NCBI RefSeq assembly: GCF_000368825.1
Contig: NZ_KB849717.1
Location: forward strand, 1,401,601-1,465,600
DNA: 64,000 nt
Source: Acinetobacter ursingii DSM 16037 = CIP 107286
Lineage (GTDB): Bacteria > Pseudomonadota > Gammaproteobacteria > Pseudomonadales > Moraxellaceae
Direction: 5' to 3'
Shown here in pieces: positions 61,983-64,000 of the stretch (position 1 is the stretch's first letter; every line of letters starts with the position of its first letter). Below the pieces are notes generated by a model that searched no databases, was not told the origin of the DNA, and saw only the letters and a program-made list of their open reading frames with translations. The position numbers and the translations under genes were made by a program.

Positions 61983-64000
61983 CCTCTTAATATAATTTCA
62001 GTCGGACTATTAATCTCAACCTTTCCTTCCGAAGAAGTAATTTTCACATCTAATCGTGCAGCAGCTTCAAAAACATTATCTTGAGCCTGTATGTCAAATT
62101 TTCCTTTAGCTGCATACAGTTTTAAATCTTCTTGGCCAGCAAATAAACTTACTCTTTTCTTTGCATTTAAAACCAAATGCTCATCTGTACTTGCATTAAT
62201 TGATTGTCCTGCGGCCATAGTCACACTATTTAATGCACTTACGTGAATATCTTTACCTGCTGCTAAAGAAATACTTTCAGGAGAGGCCAAAAACATTAAT
62301 GCCTCTTTCGTAGCTTTTAAATCCAGCCATTGTGATTCAATGGTCTTGATATACTGATCTATATTTTTAAGGGTATCAGCAGCTTCAGCTTTCTGTTTCA
62401 CAGCATATTCAGATAATACTTTCATACTTTCTAAGCTCTCAGAAAAATTACTGAGTGCTTCTTTAGATTCTAAATGTGTACTCAATGCACGATCTTGAGT
62501 AAAAGTGGAAATATATAAGCCTTTACTTCTTATAGCACCCGCATGATCCGTCCTTAATTCAAACCCCTCTCCACGTCCATCACTTGTCGCACCTTCTTTA
62601 GGGTGACTTAAGTTGCCAAGATTCAATTGCGTGGCACCATGACTGCTATGTAATTGAGCACTGATTTGTCCTGTAGTGTCGTCGAAGCGAAGTTGATTGT
62701 AGCCTTCTCCTCCGACTTCTTTGGAACGAATACCGCTAAGTTTTTTGGTGTCAGGTAGCTGACCTTTAATATCAAATTTGGTCGGTGATCGTTGAGCTTC
62801 ATGAATTCGTCCCGTAACAAAAGGACGGTCAATATTGCCGTCAAAGAAGTCAATCACCACGATTTCCCCGATACGGGGTAAGAAACGAGCACCATAACCC
62901 TCACCCGCCCATGGGGTCAGGACATCTACCCATGCGGAATCTGTATCGCTATCATTACTGCCTGCACCACCATCGTGTTGATGGTCTTCATTTCTGGTAA
63001 AGAGAAAACGGACTTTGATACGTCCCCATTCATCGACATGGATTTCTTCTCCTTGTGCACCCACAACTCTGGCGCGTTGCACATGGGCAGTCGCACGATG
63101 TTGTAGTGGATCATATTCTGGAACAACATCAATGCTACGGCGTACTAAAGTCATTTCATTGGCTTGGCGTTCTTGTTGGCTGTCTTTGCTGCTTTGCCAA
63201 TGGCTCAGGCTGAGTAGTTGTTCAACTTGGTTGTGGATGTCTTTAGGGAGATTATTCTGGTTGTAAAAACGTTTGCTCAGAATCAGAAATTCTTTGTCAT
63301 TTTGACTATGGTTTTTCTCTAATTCAGGATGATCAATAAGTTGGAACCAGTATCCAACTTGGGTATCGCGTACGCTGCTGCGCGCAATAAAGGATTTGGC
63401 TTGTAATGCTTGATATTGATTCAATTGTTTATTAAGTTTTTCGAGTTGGCTATTGCCCGAAGTAGTGACTTGGTCTTCACCATTCAGATCTGTGATCCAT
63501 GCTGGAGAAATATTCCATGCCTGTTCCAGACTTAAGCTTTCGTTATCACGTTGTTGACTATGTTGATGGGTGCTTAAGACTGAACCACTAGCATCTTCTT
63601 GGCTTAAACTATCGGCTTGCCAACGTTGCACATATATGGCGGTCGGTTGCAGTTGACGTTGTGCGATAAAACTGGTGATGCTGTCTTGTTGTTCGGTGGC
63701 ATTACTACGATGGTAACGAATGGAACGGCGTTGCAATGCTTGAAAGTAGCTATTGTCATCGATGAGGCGAAGTTTTTGTGCTTGAATTTCTTGCCCTTGT
63801 GCAGCAACCAAATAACTGTCTTCATCAATCAGCCAGTTGATAGATTCCTCACGCATTAAGCGTGTTAAATAAGCGTAGTCACTCTCATTCGACTGCATGG
63901 AAAATGGACGAATATCATAGTCTTTACTGAGTCCACTACTGTCGAGCTTGAGACTGGCTGCAAACAGCGGACTTTTGTTCTGCCATTCTTTAAAGATGAT
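61983..64000 (-). pseudogene. vgrG: VgrG spike protein gene, interrupted by IS3 and cut by the window edge
   Basis: VgrG trimers form the tip of the type VI secretion needle. The frame is open through the right edge (IIFKEWQNKSPLFAASLKLD at the end of the window), so the N-terminus is outside. Visible are the gp27-like part (ESDYAYLTRLMREESINWL), the gp5 OB-fold (VGAQGEEIHVDEWGRIKVRF, then SAWVDVLTPWAGEGYGARFLPRIGEIVVIDF) and the DUF2345 beta-helix region (AGKDIHVSALNSVTMAAG). The native frame stops at the IS3 end (IILRGG), with a few IS-derived residues and a stop at 61958. The tail lies at 60490-60710. The truncated protein may still trimerise but lacks its adaptor-binding tail. Confidence 0.9.

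Overview
The window looks like chromosomal DNA of an Acinetobacter species. Base composition is moderately AT-rich. hisB-hisH and hisA/hisF are dispersed among a DUF805 protein, a PanZ-family acetyltransferase, a Pls/PosA-type NRPS-like protein and kup, an arrangement I associate with this genus. The species is not identified from sequence alone.

Layout. (1) 1-26150, core genome: the 3' end of an acetyl-CoA hydrolase/CoA-transferase gene, ypeA, a methyltransferase, two identical tRNA-Phe genes, a PanZ-like protein, hisB-hisH, hisA, a frameshifted Pls/PosA-type gene, an ABC exporter, an oxidoreductase/permease pair, an orphan HTH gene followed by a 22-bp A-tract repeat array, thrB, hisF, a fatty acid hydroxylase, an AraC regulator, aqpZ, a secreted nuclease and kup. 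(2) 26151-51915, a genomic island in tRNA-Ser(GGA): a P4-type integrase; a phosphorothioate (Dnd) modification operon dndB-dndC-dndD-dndE; a 4-TM protein and a second DGQHR-domain protein; a convergent restriction operon dptF-dptG-dptH plus a 108-aa ORF; an unrecognised two-gene operon; a GC-rich, strongly structured non-coding element; small lipoproteins and membrane proteins; AlpA; a YagK/Gp2-type (HUH-like) protein; a Fic protein; and an imperfect att copy. (3) 51916-55535, wreckage of a second, tandem island: a decayed integrase start, an IS256-family remnant split by a complete IS66-family element with an 8-bp duplication, and other fragments. (4) 55536-64000, a type VI secretion cargo cluster on the minus strand (vgrG, DUF4123 adaptor, lipoprotein, DUF2235/Tle1-like lipase), damaged by an IS3-family element in vgrG and an IS21-family element that replaced the last 26 codons of the lipase.

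How the genes work together. DndC, DndD and DndE should install phosphorothioates and DndB should modulate them. DptF, DptG and DptH should restrict DNA that lacks the mark. No dndA cysteine desulfurase is present, so a chromosomal IscS-type enzyme probably supplies sulfur. Integrase, AlpA and the Gp2-like protein give the island the look of a phage-satellite or integrative element carrying defence cargo. The less familiar parts are the accessory genes around the Dnd core, an in-frame 16-unit Glu-Pro hexanucleotide repeat in dptH, and the structured element at 45106-45238.
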